Shown here one piece after another: positions 24,702-34,470 of a stretch of 64,000 nucleotides of DNA; the first letter of the stretch is position 1, and each line of letters begins with the position of its first letter. Origin of the DNA: Paradesertivirga mongoliensis (GTDB lineage: Bacteria; Bacteroidota; Bacteroidia; Sphingobacteriales; Sphingobacteriaceae). The stretch is taken from the NCBI RefSeq assembly GCF_024436395.1, contig NZ_JAFMZO010000002.1, forward strand, positions 1,146,149 to 1,210,148, in the 5' to 3' direction. Under the pieces are notes generated by a model. It was not told where the DNA came from, ran no database searches, and saw only the letters and a list, made by a program, of their open reading frames with translations. Made by a program: the position numbers and the translations under genes.

Positions 24702-27047
24702 ATGAAAAAATTCAGTTTCCAGCAACAGGTATTAGCAGGGTTTACAATTACACTGGCATTTGTTTTTTCTGTTGGAATCATCTCTTACATCCGCATAGAT
24801 GAGATGGAAAAAGACAATATTTCTGTGGACCAGGCGCAGGAAGTTATAAAGCTTTCTAACGTGATTCTGTTTAGCATTAGCCGCGCCGAAAGCAGCTGCC
24901 GGGCATATATCACCACCGGCGACAGGAGATATTTTGATCTGTATAACGAATCTCTCAGTAAAATCATGCCCTCTATAGACAGGCTTAAATCTTTGGTTGC
25001 TGATGAAGGATTGCAGGCCGAACGCGCCGAAACGATCAAGACTCATGCTTCACACAAACTTTTCGCTTTAAGCAAAATTTTATGGGCTTATAACCGCGGC
25101 GGCACAGATGAAGCAAAACAGGAAATTATTGCAGACAGTACCATGGTGGATGTAGAGAACAGCGTCAGCAGCTTTAAGCTTTCCGAAGAAATCCTGTTAA
25201 GTGAAAGAAGATCTACCAGTAAGCAGAACGCCCGGCACACATTAATGTTCCTTGGCGTTGCGATAGCCATCATTTTATCTCTGGTGTATATACTATTCCG
25301 CTATATAAAAAGAACATTCATTCGTCAGAAATTAATTGAAGACCGGACAAATCTGGCCAACATCAAACTTCAAAATCTATTTGAAACTACTCAGGTACAG
25401 GCAGAAGAGCTGGAATCTCAGCAAGCGGAACTGGTTGAGATAAATAAGGCACTGTTATTTCAAAAAGAGCAGGAAAAGCAGGCCCGAGAGGAAGCTGATA
25501 AAGCCAACCAAGCCAAGAGTGCCTTTCTTGCCACTATGAGCCACGAGATCAGAACGCCTATGAATGGTGTTCTTGGAATGACATCCTTACTATCAGAAAC
25601 GATTCTCAGCAAGGAGCAGCAGGAATATTTAGAGGTTATTCACACCAGCGGAGAAAACCTGTTAACTGTTATTAATGATATTCTTGACTTTTCGAAAATT
25701 GAGTCGGGAAGCCTTGAACTTGATCCCCATAATTTCGAGTTACGCAGTTGTGTCGAGGATGTCATGGATCTTTTCTCGGTGAAAGCTGCAGAGAAAGGCC
25801 TCGACCTTATTTATCAAATAGATCCTCAAATCCCTGTACAGCTTGTGGCCGACGGAATGAGGCTACGTCAGGTTTTGATAAACCTCATCGCAAACGCAAC
25901 TAAGTTTACTGATAAGGGCGAGATCTTTGTGTCCATAAAGTTGATCAAACGCGAATCGGACGGGCGCCTTACAATCGCTTTCGAGGTGAAAGACAGCGGA
26001 ATTGGTATTGCCCAGGATAAGATATCGAAGTTGTTTAAAGCTTTTTCGCAAGTAGATTCATCTACTACCCGCAAGTATGGTGGCACGGGTCTGGGCCTTG
26101 TAATAAGCGAGCGTCTGGTTGATTTAATGGGTGGCGAAATCTCGGTAGAAAGTATTGAAGGCAGGGGAAGCTCGTTTAACTTTACGATTGAGGCGGAAAC
26201 CGGTATTCGGGCTTCAACAATCGATGTAAATGTTGGTCTTCGGGACTGTGAGGGGAAAACGGTTTTAATTATAGATGATAACAAAACTAATCTTAGGATA
26301 TTAAAAGCTCAATTGGAAAACTGGGGATTGAATGTATTAACTGCTCTTTCGGGACGAGAGGCTTTATTTGTATTAAATCACAATAGCAGGTTTGATCTGG
26401 TGATCACAGATATGCAAATGCCGGAGATGAGTGGTGCAGACCTGAGCAGGGAGATTAAGGCCATTTCACCCACCCTTCCTATAATATTATTAAGTTCCAT
26501 AGGAGATGAAACAAAGAAAAAGTACCCCGAGCTGTTTTCATCTATTCTCACCAAGCCTGTAAAGCAAATGCAGCTTATGAAAGCTGTTCAGTCGGGCATC
26601 AAGAAAACCACGGAGAAATCAGCCAGCCCGGAGCCATCCAATAATCTGCTTGCGGAGGAATTTGCGATTCAACATCCTTTAGAAATTTTAATAGCCGAGG
26701 ATAACCTCATCAATCAAAAGTTAATCCTAAAAATCTTAAGTAAACTTGGCTACCAGCCCGATCTGGCAAATCATGGCAAAGAAGCTCTTGAGAGACTGAA
26801 CGAAAAGAATTACGAGGTCATCCTGATGGACATGCAAATGCCTGAACTTGACGGACTTGAAACAACAGAAATCATCCGCAGGACTTACCATAATCAACCC
26901 GTTATCATCGCCTTAACCGCCAATGCACTTCCGGAGGATAAGGAAAAATGTTTTAATGCTGGAATGGACGACTATTTGTGCAAGCCCATTAATTTAGAAG
27001 AACTCTTAAAATCGCTAAAAAAGGCTTCTGAACTTGCAAACGTTTAG
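24702..27047 (+). CDS. Hybrid sensor histidine kinase with CHASE3 domain and two receivers
   Basis: The ATG at 24702 (MKKFSFQQQ) is chosen over a GTG/ATG-type extension because it places a membrane helix at the N-terminus. The 781-residue protein has a first helix, a CHASE3-like periplasmic domain (about 30-180), a second helix (about 185-205) and a coiled coil. The HisKA domain has [10 protein letters not shown] near 280, and a HATPase domain shows DSGIGI and GTGLGL. Receiver 1 has its Asp in [10 protein letters not shown] near 570, and receiver 2 in [10 protein letters not shown] near 710. There is no HPt domain, so phosphotransfer must go to a separate protein. Its stimulus is unknown; it is not adjacent to the PhoB-like gene. 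Confidence 0.93.
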   Translation: MKKFSFQQQVLAGFTITLAFVFSVGIISYIRIDEMEKDNISVDQAQEVIKLSNVILFSISRAESSCRAYITTGDRRYFDLYNESLSKIMPSIDRLKSLVADEGLQAERAETIKTHASHKLFALSKILWAYNRGGTDEAKQEIIADSTMVDVENSVSSFKLSEEILLSERRSTSKQNARHTLMFLGVAIAIILSLVYILFRYIKRTFIRQKLIEDRTNLANIKLQNLFETTQVQAEELESQQAELVEINKALLFQKEQEKQAREEADKANQAKSAFLATMSHEIRTPMNGVLGMTSLLSETILSKEQQEYLEVIHTSGENLLTVINDILDFSKIESGSLELDPHNFELRSCVEDVMDLFSVKAAEKGLDLIYQIDPQIPVQLVADGMRLRQVLINLIANATKFTDKGEIFVSIKLIKRESDGRLTIAFEVKDSGIGIAQDKISKLFKAFSQVDSSTTRKYGGTGLGLVISERLVDLMGGEISVESIEGRGSSFNFTIEAETGIRASTIDVNVGLRDCEGKTVLIIDDNKTNLRILKAQLENWGLNVLTALSGREALFVLNHNSRFDLVITDMQMPEMSGADLSREIKAISPTLPIILLSSIGDETKKKYPELFSSILTKPVKQMQLMKAVQSGIKKTTEKSASPEPSNNLLAEEFAIQHPLEILIAEDNLINQKLILKILSKLGYQPDLANHGKEALERLNEKNYEVILMDMQMPELDGLETTEIIRRTYHNQPVIIALTANALPEDKEKCFNAGMDDYLCKPINLEELLKSLKKASELANV

Positions 27048-27211
27048 GAGTGTGCAGATATGTAATCAGCGCTTTAGCGGAGACGGGCTTTCATTGATAA
27101 TCTGCCCTGGGAGCTGGTGAACAGTCCCCTGCCAGCATCATTTAAGCGGAGCGGCGAAGTTGCTTTGCCACCAGGCTGACCTGGCGAATGGTAATGAAAC
27201 GTAACAATTAA

Positions 27212-27577
27212 TTAAGCCGTCTTTAAACTCTTTTGGAGATAGGCCTGAAAAAATTCGTTCTGTTCGGCCGATAGTTCATGGGCAGATTTACTCAGGGTGC
27301 TCTCGATTGCTTCAATACAGCTTTCCCGAAGTTCACTATCCGGGCTGCCATACTCCAATGTTAAATATGCCGACCATAATTTAACTAGATAACGGCCTTC
27401 TGTTAAGTATTGAGCAATAGGTTCATACAAATCGGCGGAAAAATACGTCCTGGCAATTTTTACTAAAGCTTTGTAGCCATCTTTGTTCCTGGACTGAGGA
27501 TCGGCTGGTAAAATGCTCAGAAAATAATTTTCTTTACAGGTGTAAAAAAAAGAGGAGTTTTTAAATTGAGCTGCCAT
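27212..27577 (-). CDS. Hypothetical protein
   Basis: This 121-residue protein (start ATG 27577, preferred over a GTG at 27598) is soluble, mostly helical and without recognised motifs. It contains KNSSFFYTCKENYFLSIL near the start and an acidic helical C-terminus (SAHELSAEQNEFFQAYL). It stands alone between the hybrid kinase and the glycosyltransferase gene and is transcribed toward the kinase. I do not recognise a family. Confidence 0.6.
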   Translation of the reverse strand: MAAQFKNSSFFYTCKENYFLSILPADPQSRNKDGYKALVKIARTYFSADLYEPIAQYLTEGRYLVKLWSAYLTLEYGSPDSELRESCIEAIESTLSKSAHELSAEQNEFFQAYLQKSLKTA

Positions 27578-27856
27578 CGTATTTTTTTTGAGAACCACAA
27601 ATTAAGAAAGTGAATATTAACTGAACATTATCTTTTCTTTCAATTTGGTGTACGATGAAGCAATTTCCTAATAAGAGCTTAACACTGACCTAATTCCTGT
27701 TAATTTCTTTTGTGCATCGGATAGAGTCAGGATTCGCGGACACAAGGTTAATCTGACATACCGGCTAAAAAACCGATTACTATTTTGAATCACAAGGCGG
27801 CTCTGAACCGACACAGGCTCCTTAAACTTAGATTTCGAAAAACAGAGGGGCATACG

Positions 27857-28855
27857 ATGAAAATACTCTACGCAATACAAGGCACAGGTAACGGCCATTT
27901 AAGCCGTGCCATGGACATCATTCCGTGTTTACAGAAACATGGCCAGGTAGATATCCTGATCAGTGGAATCCAGGGCGACATAAAATTGTCCTTCCCAATT
28001 AAATATCAGCTTCGGGGAATGAGCTTCATCTTTGGAAAAAAGGGTGGCGTAAACCTATGGAAAACCCTTGCTAAAGCTCATCTAAGGAAATTTGTTAAAG
28101 ACTACAATAGCCTGCCCGTTGAAGAATACAATCTGGTAATTAGTGATTTTGAGCCGGTATCAGCATGGGCATGCTATTTCAAAAACAAAGCATGTGTAGC
28201 TTTAAGTCATCAGGCTGCTGTGTTAAACAGTAACTACGCAATCCCCGACAGTGTAGATAGAATAGGTAAACTGATTTTAGAGCAATACGCCCCGGCCAGC
28301 TTTAAATATGGCTTCCACTTTTCGGGTGATAATGAAAACATTTATACCCCTGTGATCAGGCAACAGGTAAGGCAGCATCAAATTACCGATGAGGGACATT
28401 ATACCGTTTACCTCCCCTCGTACGACGATAAGCTATTAATAAAGAGACTTTCTGTATTCCCGGATATAAAATGGCAGGTATTTTCGAAGCACAACTACAG
28501 AAAAACTGTTTATAGAAACATCACGATTCAACCGATAAATAATGAGAAATTCACTGAAAGCATGGCATCGTCATCAGGCGTGTTATGCGGGGCCGGCTTT
28601 GAAACACCAGCCGAAGCTCTATTTCTCAAGAAAAAGCTCCTGGTTATTCCGATGAAGAATCAATACGAGCAGCATCTAAACGCCGCTGCTTTAAAAGATT
28701 TAGGGGTACCAGTTATTAAAAGTTTAAAGCCGAAACACGAAGAAGCGTTGAATAACTGGCTGAATAATGGCGTTACTATACCCGTTAACTATCCAGATAT
28801 TACCCAGGAGATCATCGACGAGATAGTAAAAAATCACGCGTCTACCGGCTATTGA
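27857..28855 (+). CDS. Glycosyltransferase-like protein (MurG/GT28-like fold, MJ1255-type)
   Basis: The ATG at 27857 is preferred because it follows a GAGGGG purine run and starts directly with MKILYAIQGTGNGHLSRA, the glycine-rich N-terminal loop of GT-B enzymes. The 332-residue protein has the C-terminal signature SSGVLCGAGFETPAEALFLKK, then LVIPMKNQYEQHLNA, which binds the nucleotide sugar in this group. Donor and acceptor are unknown. The gene is monocistronic and is followed convergently by the PhoB-like regulator. Confidence 0.85.
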   Translation: MKILYAIQGTGNGHLSRAMDIIPCLQKHGQVDILISGIQGDIKLSFPIKYQLRGMSFIFGKKGGVNLWKTLAKAHLRKFVKDYNSLPVEEYNLVISDFEPVSAWACYFKNKACVALSHQAAVLNSNYAIPDSVDRIGKLILEQYAPASFKYGFHFSGDNENIYTPVIRQQVRQHQITDEGHYTVYLPSYDDKLLIKRLSVFPDIKWQVFSKHNYRKTVYRNITIQPINNEKFTESMASSSGVLCGAGFETPAEALFLKKKLLVIPMKNQYEQHLNAAALKDLGVPVIKSLKPKHEEALNNWLNNGVTIPVNYPDITQEIIDEIVKNHASTGY

Positions 28856-28914
28856 AGTGATGGTCAATCTTTAAGTTGAGGCCAAATCAAACTGAAGGAA
28901 TACTACTCAACGCT

Positions 28915-29601
28915 CTAAACAGCAAATTTATAACCAACTCCTTTCACAGTACTTATGTAGTCCTCGCCCAGCTTTTCTCTCACCTTACGGATGTGGACGT
29001 CGATCGTGCGATCTGTAATTACAGCAGTGTTATCCCAGATATTTTTTAAGATCAGCTCACGGGTAAATACTTTACCGGGCCTGGATGCAAGCAAATAAAG
29101 AAGCTCGAATTCTTTTTTTGCAAAAATTATCTTGTCGCCTCCTTTATGAACCAGGTAAGTTTCCCTGTCGATCTTCAGGTCTGATACTTCTATGGTTAGA
29201 GATTTTGGCTCCTCGGAAAGATTTCGTCGCTTTAGGATGGCGTTAATCCGGCTTATAAGTGCGAAGGGTTTGATAGGCTTTGAGATATAGTCGTCAGCTC
29301 CGGCACCAAACCCGGCCACTTCCGAATATTCTTCACCCCTGGCAGACAAGATCACCACATAGGTGTTTCTAAATTCACTCATTTTCTTTATAATGCCACA
29401 CGCTTCAATTCCATCCATAACTGGCATCATGATATCCATTATAATCAGGCTGGGGCGGTGCTTGATAGCTTCAGCAATACCTTCTTCTCCATTTGATGCG
29501 GTATAAACCAAAAAATCTTCCTTCCTGAGGTAATACTCCAGAAGCTCCCTGATATCGGGCTCATCATCTACAATCAGGATCTTTTGCTTTCGAGAACTCA
29601 T
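28915..29601 (-). CDS. PhoB-like response regulator (OmpR family)
   Basis: The 228-residue protein has a receiver (about 7-120; DDE pocket, Asp56 in MDIMMP, Lys in SKPIKP). A linker and a winged-helix DNA-binding domain follow (about 130-228, with AKKEFELLYLL, ITDRTIDVHIRKVREKLG and VKGVGYKF). The receiver is strikingly like the stand-alone receiver at 12891-13280. No histidine kinase gene is adjacent. Its promoter shares the CTTAATACAG element and 21-nt spacing with the susC operon, consistent with autoregulation of a phoB gene. The PhoB identity is therefore inferred from family, site and context, not proven. Confidence 0.9.
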   Translation of the reverse strand: MSSRKQKILIVDDEPDIRELLEYYLRKEDFLVYTASNGEEGIAEAIKHRPSLIIMDIMMPVMDGIEACGIIKKMSEFRNTYVVILSARGEEYSEVAGFGAGADDYISKPIKPFALISRINAILKRRNLSEEPKSLTIEVSDLKIDRETYLVHKGGDKIIFAKKEFELLYLLASRPGKVFTRELILKNIWDNTAVITDRTIDVHIRKVREKLGEDYISTVKGVGYKFAV

Positions 29602-29604
29602 GTT

Positions 29605-29651
29605 GCGAAAGTATTATCGCAGAAGCAAGAAAAGATTAAGCCTGTATTAAG
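29605..29651 (-). promoter_or_regulatory. Pho-box-like autoregulatory promoter of the PhoB-like gene
   Basis: On the minus strand CTTAAT (29651-29646), N5, CTTAAT (29640-29635), exactly 21 nt, then TACTTTCGC (29613-29605). The two half-sites are identical and 11 bp apart. The ATG follows only 3 nt after the -7 element, so the transcript would be leaderless or nearly so. Confidence 0.6.
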
Positions 29652-29749
29652 TTATTATCATCAGCAAGAAAAATGGAAGTCCATGAGGTTGTATTGGCAC
29701 TAATGCATCCGTGTTATCCGGCACCCGAATACAATAAAGCAATCAGAAA

Positions 29750-29783
29750 TTAACTTATAAGTTAAATAGAGGCTTTATACTTG
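29750..29783 (+). promoter_or_regulatory. Perfect 16-bp palindrome and -7 element upstream of the lipoprotein gene
   Basis: TTAACTTATAAGTTAA (29750-29765) is a perfect palindrome. TATACTTG (29776-29783), one mismatch from TAnnTTTG, follows 10 nt later. The position suggests a repressor or activator dimer site controlling the lipoprotein/lipase-like pair. Confidence 0.5.
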
Positions 29784-29805
29784 AAAAAAAATTCTTCTAT
29801 TGCTT

Positions 29806-30435
29806 ATGAGAAAATTGTTACTACCAACTCTACTATTCTCTATAATTTTATCTACGTCTTGCAGAAAAGATCCGAAACCAGACCGGGCTTTCCCAGATTT
29901 ACCCGAATACTCTGAAAGAGGAAACAATTCGGGAGGTGTTTATATCAATGGAAATGCATGGTTAACAAGAACACCTTTCGTATTCCAACCAGAACAAACG
30001 TTAGAAGTATATAGCTATCCTTCCGGAGATTCCATTATATTAATATTAAATGGCCGGTACAAGACTGATAGTTTACTGCTTGACGGGCCGCGAGAGATTT
30101 ATTTCGTACTGAAAGGGGTCACTATTTCAAAAGACGAAGATCTAGTGAAATTAGATAAGCGATCATTTGCACTGGACGGCACTACTAATTATTGTGGTTT
30201 TTCTTCTTCTAATGCTGAAGTTAAGTATGGCAAGGGTACCGGTGTATTAACTATAGGTAATGTCAGGGTCTTACGTGATTCGAATTATGGCACTATAACA
30301 AACCCAATTCATCCTTACATTATTCCAGGGAAATTTGATATAGAATTCATACACACCGTTAAATATACTCTCGGTGAGGGCCGCTTCGATGGAATCGTCG
30401 ATCGTGGTCCGGAAAGCTTTCTTATAGCACCTTAA
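29806..30435 (+). CDS. Hypothetical lipoprotein
   Basis: The ATG at 29806 is preferred to a TTG at 29800. The 209-residue protein has a lipoprotein signal (ILSTSCRKDP) and a beta-rich body with a Tyr/Gly-rich middle. It ends in a GRFDGIVDRGP segment. It is 22 nt upstream of the T9SS lipase-like gene and probably co-transcribed with it. Base composition is AT-richer than the phosphatase island. No family is recognised. Confidence 0.75.
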   Translation: MRKLLLPTLLFSIILSTSCRKDPKPDRAFPDLPEYSERGNNSGGVYINGNAWLTRTPFVFQPEQTLEVYSYPSGDSIILILNGRYKTDSLLLDGPREIYFVLKGVTISKDEDLVKLDKRSFALDGTTNYCGFSSSNAEVKYGKGTGVLTIGNVRVLRDSNYGTITNPIHPYIIPGKFDIEFIHTVKYTLGEGRFDGIVDRGPESFLIAP

Positions 30436-30457
30436 TATTATCCTAAACCTTATTCGT

Positions 30458-33337
30458 ATGTACAATTTTAAACATGTCTTTTGGCGTGGTGGAATGCTAT
30501 GCTTATTTACTTTATTAGTTTGTATCAATATACAAGCCCAAACTCTAAGAATAACCAATACAGCTCAAAATGGTATTCAGCGAACAGATTCTTTATGGTT
30601 TACTCATGATGAATATGTAAACTATGTCTTTGGAAATTTAGCTTTCAGTCAAGTATCTACTAACTACTTACTCGAAAGGTCCCTAAGCTCCTTTGAACCT
30701 GAGTACTTCGACGGCAAGAACAATGATGATAAAATAATTAAATCAGTCGGCCACTTTTACAGCCTCTATAACACAATTTATTACTCTGCACTCGATACTG
30801 CCGCATCTTACGCCATCGTGCATCCTACAGAGCTAAGTGTAAGTGCTAAAACTTGGGAAGATCAGGGTTATATTCCCTTGATTTTGCTGAATAGGAGTTA
30901 TAATACCATCAAACAAAATGCGCTGTTTGATGGCCTTTTTACAACTAATAGTGATAGCACAATTTTATATGATAATCCTAACAGAACGACATCCCCCTAT
31001 AGCCAAAAACGTGTCTTTATAACTACTGCCTACAGTAAAAACCGTCCCTATAGATCTTTAGGAGAGGTTAAGTTCTTTATTGCGCCCGATAACCTACACT
31101 TTACAGACACTCTTTCCGGTCAAATCGAGGTTGATTTTGGCGATGGGAATGGATATCAGTACGTTACTATAAATACTTCCAAAACGGTAAACTATAACAG
31201 TTCAGGCATTAAGATCATCAAAGTAAAACAAGGAAGCATGGTGAGTACTTCTGAATTTGATTTCGTTAAACGAGATATATTCTTTGAAACCTCATTTTTT
31301 CAAGCTTTTGGAACCAACACATTTTCGTCACAGGCAGTGATTACACAATTCTTAGGTTGTGACAGGACACTTGACAAGCCAATACTCATTATAGAAGGCT
31401 TTGAAATACAAGACGATATGGATTCCGAGACAATATTAGATGGATTGAATAGAAATGGATTGGTAACTCAACTACAAAATCAGGGCTATGATTTCATGGT
31501 CATTAAATTTTCCGACAACACGGCAAGTATCCTGCAAAACGCTTCAGCTTTAAGAAGCGCTATTATTTCAATTAACAATTCAAAATCGGGAAACCATAAG
31601 CTCAATGTTATTGGATTAAGCATGGGTGGCTTAATAGCAAAGTACTGTCTGAAAGATATGGAAGATAACAGTCTCATTCATAACGTGGAAAATTATTTTT
31701 CTTATGATTCTCCTCACCAGGGTGCTTATGTGCCGGTGGGCTTGCAGCACCTGATAAGCGATGCAAGCTATGCCGTTAAAGATATCAGGGAAAACGAGCT
31801 TGTAAAAAGGATTTTGACAAAGTTAAATTCAACTGCTGCCAAGCAGTTATTGCAACTCACATCAACCAACTCCGGCAGAAGCAGCTTTGCTTCTGCATAT
31901 CATAATAAAGGATACCCTGCTCAGTGTAATAAATATGCAATTGCAAATGGGCGTGGTGATGGAATAGGATTAGGATATCCGGCAGGTGCCCAATTAATAC
32001 ACTTTTATGCAGAGGTTAATAATGTCGTCAGAAGAGCATTAAAACACACACAAAAACTATGGGCTGTAAACACTTCCAGATCAGACGTCTCCTATTTAAG
32101 TAACAAAGGGATCGCAGCGACCTTTGGCCTGAAAGGTTTAAAAAATTATTCTTCCTCAATTAGTTATGCCGCTGAAGTACTACATGAAACGCTGCCTGGG
32201 AGTACGGAGCGTATGCATTCCATTTATGGAGAAAATCTACGGGACGGTTTCAGAAGCCAAGATGATGATCCCGACTTGGAATTATTTGAGAGAAGGATAA
32301 CGACATTTGTACCCACGGTATCGGCATTAGATTTAAACAATCAAAGTTATACTCAAAATGGATTTTATATATCTAGAAACCCCTATTACGATGTCTCTTC
32401 AAATCATACGTCGGTTTTAGCCAATAATATTACACCATTTGATGACATTCTCTATCCGGTGAGTGCGAGCCAGGAGCACTTAGATATGACTGCCATAATT
32501 AGCAATTGGATTTTCACAAAAATTATAGGTGCTGTACCTCCGGCATCATGTTCAAGCCTTTGTAGTTCGATACCGTCTTTTAATCAGAATTTCAATAACT
32601 GCTCTAATGGTGAAAGAGGTATAACCATGTCAAATGCACCGACTGGGGTAACAATTAATTGGAGTTTTCCAGCTCCTGTTCAAATTGTAAGTGGTCAGGG
32701 CACTAACAATATTAAAGTGAGTTCAGGTAGTTCCGGAACTTTTAATGGAACAGTAACACTTACCTGGCCTGGTTGCACATCCAGCAGTTATGCTGTACCT
32801 GTAACTATCAGTGTATTGGACGGAACATTTTGGGCCCAGGATTTGGAAGTCGGACAAGAGCGAAGTATTTATTTTATTCAACCTACTCCGCATCCAAATT
32901 GGACTTATAGCTGGGTTGTAGACGGCCCGATTGATGTATATTCCCGTACAGATCAATCAAGTATTGATTTTTATACGCTAGACAAGGGAAATCTCTATGT
33001 ATGGCTCACGATAACCGATCCTTGCGGCAATACTAATACTCTAAGCGATGTCTTTTATATTTATGGATATCAATTCGCGATGTATCCTAATCCTGCTAGC
33101 GAAGAAATCATCGTATCAAAAGGGAATAACAACACAAAAGATAAAACTGTAAAGTATACCTCTCGTAAGATTGATATCATGTTATTGGACGACAAGGGGA
33201 AGGTGTTAAAACACAAAGAAATGTATGACGAAAGCCAGGTCTCTCTAGATGTTAGAAACATTGCGAATGGAATCTATTTTGTGCATATAAAGGACGGCAA
33301 AAAAACAGTCAAGAAACAAATTATCCTACAACATTGA
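30458..33337 (+). CDS. T9SS-secreted alpha/beta-hydrolase (lipase/PGAP1-like) with PKD-like domains
   Basis: The 959-residue protein has a signal peptide ending near NIQAQ and an N-terminal region without a clear family. The alpha/beta-hydrolase domain (about 300-430) has KPILIIEGF, the nucleophile elbow GLSMGG and a YDSPHQGA segment, as in lipases and PGAP1-like enzymes. Ig/PKD-like domains follow (about 690-860, Cys-rich around CSSLCSS). The C-terminal type A T9SS sorting domain (about 875-959) has MYPNPASEEI and NGIYFVHIKDGK. It should be exported across the outer membrane and anchored or released. Ester substrate unknown. A strong terminator lies 100 nt downstream. Confidence 0.85.
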   Translation: MYNFKHVFWRGGMLCLFTLLVCINIQAQTLRITNTAQNGIQRTDSLWFTHDEYVNYVFGNLAFSQVSTNYLLERSLSSFEPEYFDGKNNDDKIIKSVGHFYSLYNTIYYSALDTAASYAIVHPTELSVSAKTWEDQGYIPLILLNRSYNTIKQNALFDGLFTTNSDSTILYDNPNRTTSPYSQKRVFITTAYSKNRPYRSLGEVKFFIAPDNLHFTDTLSGQIEVDFGDGNGYQYVTINTSKTVNYNSSGIKIIKVKQGSMVSTSEFDFVKRDIFFETSFFQAFGTNTFSSQAVITQFLGCDRTLDKPILIIEGFEIQDDMDSETILDGLNRNGLVTQLQNQGYDFMVIKFSDNTASILQNASALRSAIISINNSKSGNHKLNVIGLSMGGLIAKYCLKDMEDNSLIHNVENYFSYDSPHQGAYVPVGLQHLISDASYAVKDIRENELVKRILTKLNSTAAKQLLQLTSTNSGRSSFASAYHNKGYPAQCNKYAIANGRGDGIGLGYPAGAQLIHFYAEVNNVVRRALKHTQKLWAVNTSRSDVSYLSNKGIAATFGLKGLKNYSSSISYAAEVLHETLPGSTERMHSIYGENLRDGFRSQDDDPDLELFERRITTFVPTVSALDLNNQSYTQNGFYISRNPYYDVSSNHTSVLANNITPFDDILYPVSASQEHLDMTAIISNWIFTKIIGAVPPASCSSLCSSIPSFNQNFNNCSNGERGITMSNAPTGVTINWSFPAPVQIVSGQGTNNIKVSSGSSGTFNGTVTLTWPGCTSSSYAVPVTISVLDGTFWAQDLEVGQERSIYFIQPTPHPNWTYSWVVDGPIDVYSRTDQSSIDFYTLDKGNLYVWLTITDPCGNTNTLSDVFYIYGYQFAMYPNPASEEIIVSKGNNNTKDKTVKYTSRKIDIMLLDDKGKVLKHKEMYDESQVSLDVRNIANGIYFVHIKDGKKTVKKQIILQH

Positions 33338-33438
33338 TGTACAAGGCGCACAGACAATATGCTAAGTTTAACTATTAATTAACATCAAACCACATCTATC
33401 TTCTCGACCATTATAAAGTGTTTTTATAACCTTTCTCT

Positions 33439-33469
33439 CCCGTTGCTGATTATAGCAACGGGATTTTTT
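33439..33469 (+). terminator. Rho-independent terminator of the lipoprotein/lipase-like operon
   Basis: A 9-bp stem (CCCGTTGCT, loop GATTAT, AGCAACGGG) is followed by A and six T. Confidence 0.9.
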
Positions 33470-33602
33470 AATATTTAGATCCTTATTCAGACCGAATATA
33501 GTATCGTTTCCAAAGAAGATACCATCAAGATAACTCAACTTGGTAAGTTTCCTTTACTGTTGTTAGCCGACAAAGAAAGCATACAATCTCGTGATAAGCT
33601 GA

Positions 33603-33761
33603 TATCTGAACGAGATAACACACATTAAGGTACCCGTAATGCTCAGGCAGTACGAGACGCTAAACTCAAAAATCATTTGCTTTAACGTAGACCCCAAATT
33701 CTCCAATAGTCTGGATGGCTTTCTGGTAACTCCTGTTCATAGTATATCCGAAATCTTTTAA
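33603..33761 (+). pseudogene. C-terminal remnant of a GNAT/hemolysin-type acyltransferase
   Basis: The plus frame from just after a TGA at 33600 to the TAA at 33759 encodes ITHIKVPVMLRQYETLNSK, then IICFNVDPKFSNSLDGFLV. This matches the C-terminal FNVDPxFxxxLDG signature I associate with Bacteroidota N-acyltransferase/hemolysin proteins. No start codon or upstream part survives in frame. A second open stretch (33484-33623, in another frame and also without a start) precedes it. The rest of the gap 33338-33901 contains the terminator above and nothing else I recognise. Confidence 0.45.
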
Positions 33762-33901
33762 AACGTTTAAGCAAAGACCGGCTCTAGTACCCCTATCACC
33801 GCATTTCTTTCTTCAATGTTAACAGAATTTCGTTGCTTAACGTAATGATAATATTGATTTAACCCCATCGCGACCTAATTTAGGTTTTTAACCCAATCAC
33901 A

Positions 33902-34426
33902 ATGAAAAAAATAACGCTAAAGGCCCTATTAAAATCAGCCCGGACCTCGGTCAGAAAGTCGCTCCAATCAGAGCTGGCTTCTGTACTGGAAACAAGAGTG
34001 GCCGATCAGGAGCAGAGCTCAAAAAAACTGAGAAAAGAAATAGAAAAAGGCGCAAAAAAGCTCGCCAAAAAAGTAAGCAATAAGCTTGAATATAACCGGC
34101 AAACGCTACTGGCTATGAATACAGAGATTGAAGTAACAGCTATTAACGGACCTGCCAAGGAAGATTCGAACGGCTCTAAACAGCCCGCCAGTCAAAAAGT
34201 AAAAACTGGCATTGCAGTATCAAGGGGCTCGAAGGTCGGTAAAACAGATAATGCCAAAGTCAACCATCTAGAAAGCACCAGCAATAAGGGTACTATCCCT
34301 GGCCCTCCGCCATTGCAGAAAAGACCCGTAAAAGCCAAGATTTCTACAACAACACCCGTTGTGAGGAGTCCGAAAGCCAAAACTGAAGAAACTGCAACTT
34401 CGGTCGTGCCAGTTCCTGAACAATAA
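33902..34426 (+). CDS. Hypothetical basic, low-complexity protein
   Basis: The 174-residue protein is Lys/Ser/Ala-rich. It has an N-terminal amphipathic coiled-coil region (KKLRKEIEKGAKKLAKKVSN, about 42-62) followed by a disordered Pro/Lys/Thr-rich tail. There is no signal peptide or membrane segment. The composition would suit a nucleic-acid- or protein-binding factor, but there is no recognisable domain. It is convergent with the NuiA-like gene. Confidence 0.65.
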   Translation: MKKITLKALLKSARTSVRKSLQSELASVLETRVADQEQSSKKLRKEIEKGAKKLAKKVSNKLEYNRQTLLAMNTEIEVTAINGPAKEDSNGSKQPASQKVKTGIAVSRGSKVGKTDNAKVNHLESTSNKGTIPGPPPLQKRPVKAKISTTTPVVRSPKAKTEETATSVVPVPEQ

Positions 34427-34431
34427 TTGCA

Positions 34432-34469
34432 AAACCAGATCTCACCGGCAAACACGGTGGGGCTGGTTT
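34432..34469. terminator. Two-step hairpin between convergent genes
   Basis: Outer arms AAACCAG/CTGGTTT (34432-34438, 34463-34469) and inner arms CACCG/CGGTG (34443-34447, 34455-34459) form a stem with internal loops. It lies in the 44-nt gap between the stop codons and may act as a shared terminator. Confidence 0.5.
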
Positions 34470-34470
34470 G

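Noticed and set aside
33640..33850. Minus-strand frames that looked like a transposase C-terminus
   Set aside because: Short pieces in different frames without a recognisable family motif; the plus-strand acyltransferase signature explains the region better.
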